DNA of 64,000 nt from Nephrocerus scutellatus (taxonomy: Eukaryota > Arthropoda > Insecta > Diptera > Pipunculidae): the NCBI GenBank assembly GCA_947095585.1, contig OX352765.1, positions 75,375,976 through 75,439,975 on the forward strand, given 5' to 3'. A model generated the notes under the pieces. It searched no databases. It was given only the letters and a program-made list of their open reading frames with translations, and was not told the DNA's origin. Positions 63,430 to 64,000 of this stretch are shown in pieces (the first letter of the stretch is position 1; the number at the start of each line of letters is the position of its first letter). Made by a program: the position numbers and the translations under genes.

Positions 63430-64000
63430 GACGCTCAAGGAAATGGTACAGCTTTAATACGTACCGATTACCTGTAAGTTTTTTGATAACCTAGATCCTA
63501 AAAACCCACTGTAACCCACTGTAACGTCCTCGATAAGGAAAAACGTGATAGTTTTGCCATTTTGCATTAATTTAACCATTCAATTGGTCCCGCATTTGAA
63601 TGACTTAATGCTTCTAATTAACTTACCTTGAATACAGTTCCACAATAGGCTTCAATTGTACTAGCACATAGTGCTCTAAGTATCGCATTTTTTAAATCGA
63701 TTTGAATGAAAAATAGAAAAAACTATTAGTATATTTAGAAGTCAATTAAGAAAAATAATAGCAGCGTAACCTTAACATGATTGACTAGACAAAAACATCT
63801 GTTTTAAGAACTCAGCTAATTGCTAATTACCTACTGGAAAACCGCATTAAATTTCAGAATTTGGTATTGAACAATATGTCAAATTAAAAAGGCTCCACCA
63901 ATATACGTGTATTACGCGTATGCGGTGATCTATGAGGCATTAAGTTGACCACAAATTCCCAGGTAAAACAAATGAGGAGACATAAACAGCAGTCTCGTGA
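63430..64000. other. Right edge, nothing assigned
   Basis: AT-rich; no open frame or repeat worth naming. Confidence 0.45.

Overview
The window reads as AT-rich, intron-bearing nuclear DNA of a higher fly. Introns are short with GT/AG ends, HELZ has long glutamine, histidine, serine and asparagine tracts, and 3' ends carry AATAAA. Dense mariner, hAT and PIF/Harbinger DNA transposons and RTE-like and Jockey-like non-LTR fragments fit a large dipteran genome. A tephritid is my guess; nothing here names the species.

Four host genes can be supported. Two polyubiquitin genes lie head to tail. The first (3-1979) enters from the left edge with a partial unit plus 8 full units. The second (13977-16721) has 12 units, a splice acceptor just before its ATG and a plausible promoter with a heat-shock-type site near 10450-10500. 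Their 3' UTRs and flanks are homologous but diverged, so they look like true tandem paralogues; shared synonymous variants suggest sequence exchange. NHP2 (24363-24901, +) encodes the H/ACA snoRNP L7Ae-family protein in two exons. HELZ (32266-about 40420, -) encodes a very large zinc-finger RNA helicase in five recognisable exons.

Region by region: 2.2-6.7 kb holds antisense LINE debris and small repeats. A frame-broken PIF/Harbinger element (about 7.0-9.6 kb) sits between two copies of a TGTCG-ended miniature element with TTA/TAA target duplications. The 5' UTR intron proposed for polyubiquitin 2 holds a LINE tail and an internally deleted mariner. At 16.9-24.2 kb are tandem repeats, about six copies of one miniature family, and a 1.17-kb terminal-inverted-repeat element (19979-21147) that encodes only a spliced Myb/SANT-like protein. 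At 26.8-30.9 kb are several broken LINEs on both strands. From 42.9 kb to the right edge there is no confident host gene: two more TAA-flanked palindromic elements, a mariner split by a hAT element with a perfect 8-bp duplication, a pyrimidine/purine-biased satellite family, RTE copies (one behind a tRNA-like head) and a possible non-coding first exon near 49.3-50.1 kb.

The host genes are housekeeping (ubiquitin supply, pseudouridylation/rRNA processing, mRNA metabolism) and show no operon-like relation. The most unusual items are the Myb-only transposon, the TIR-bounded minisatellite element, the multi-family TWA-flanked miniature elements around a dead Harbinger, and the concerted polyubiquitin pair.
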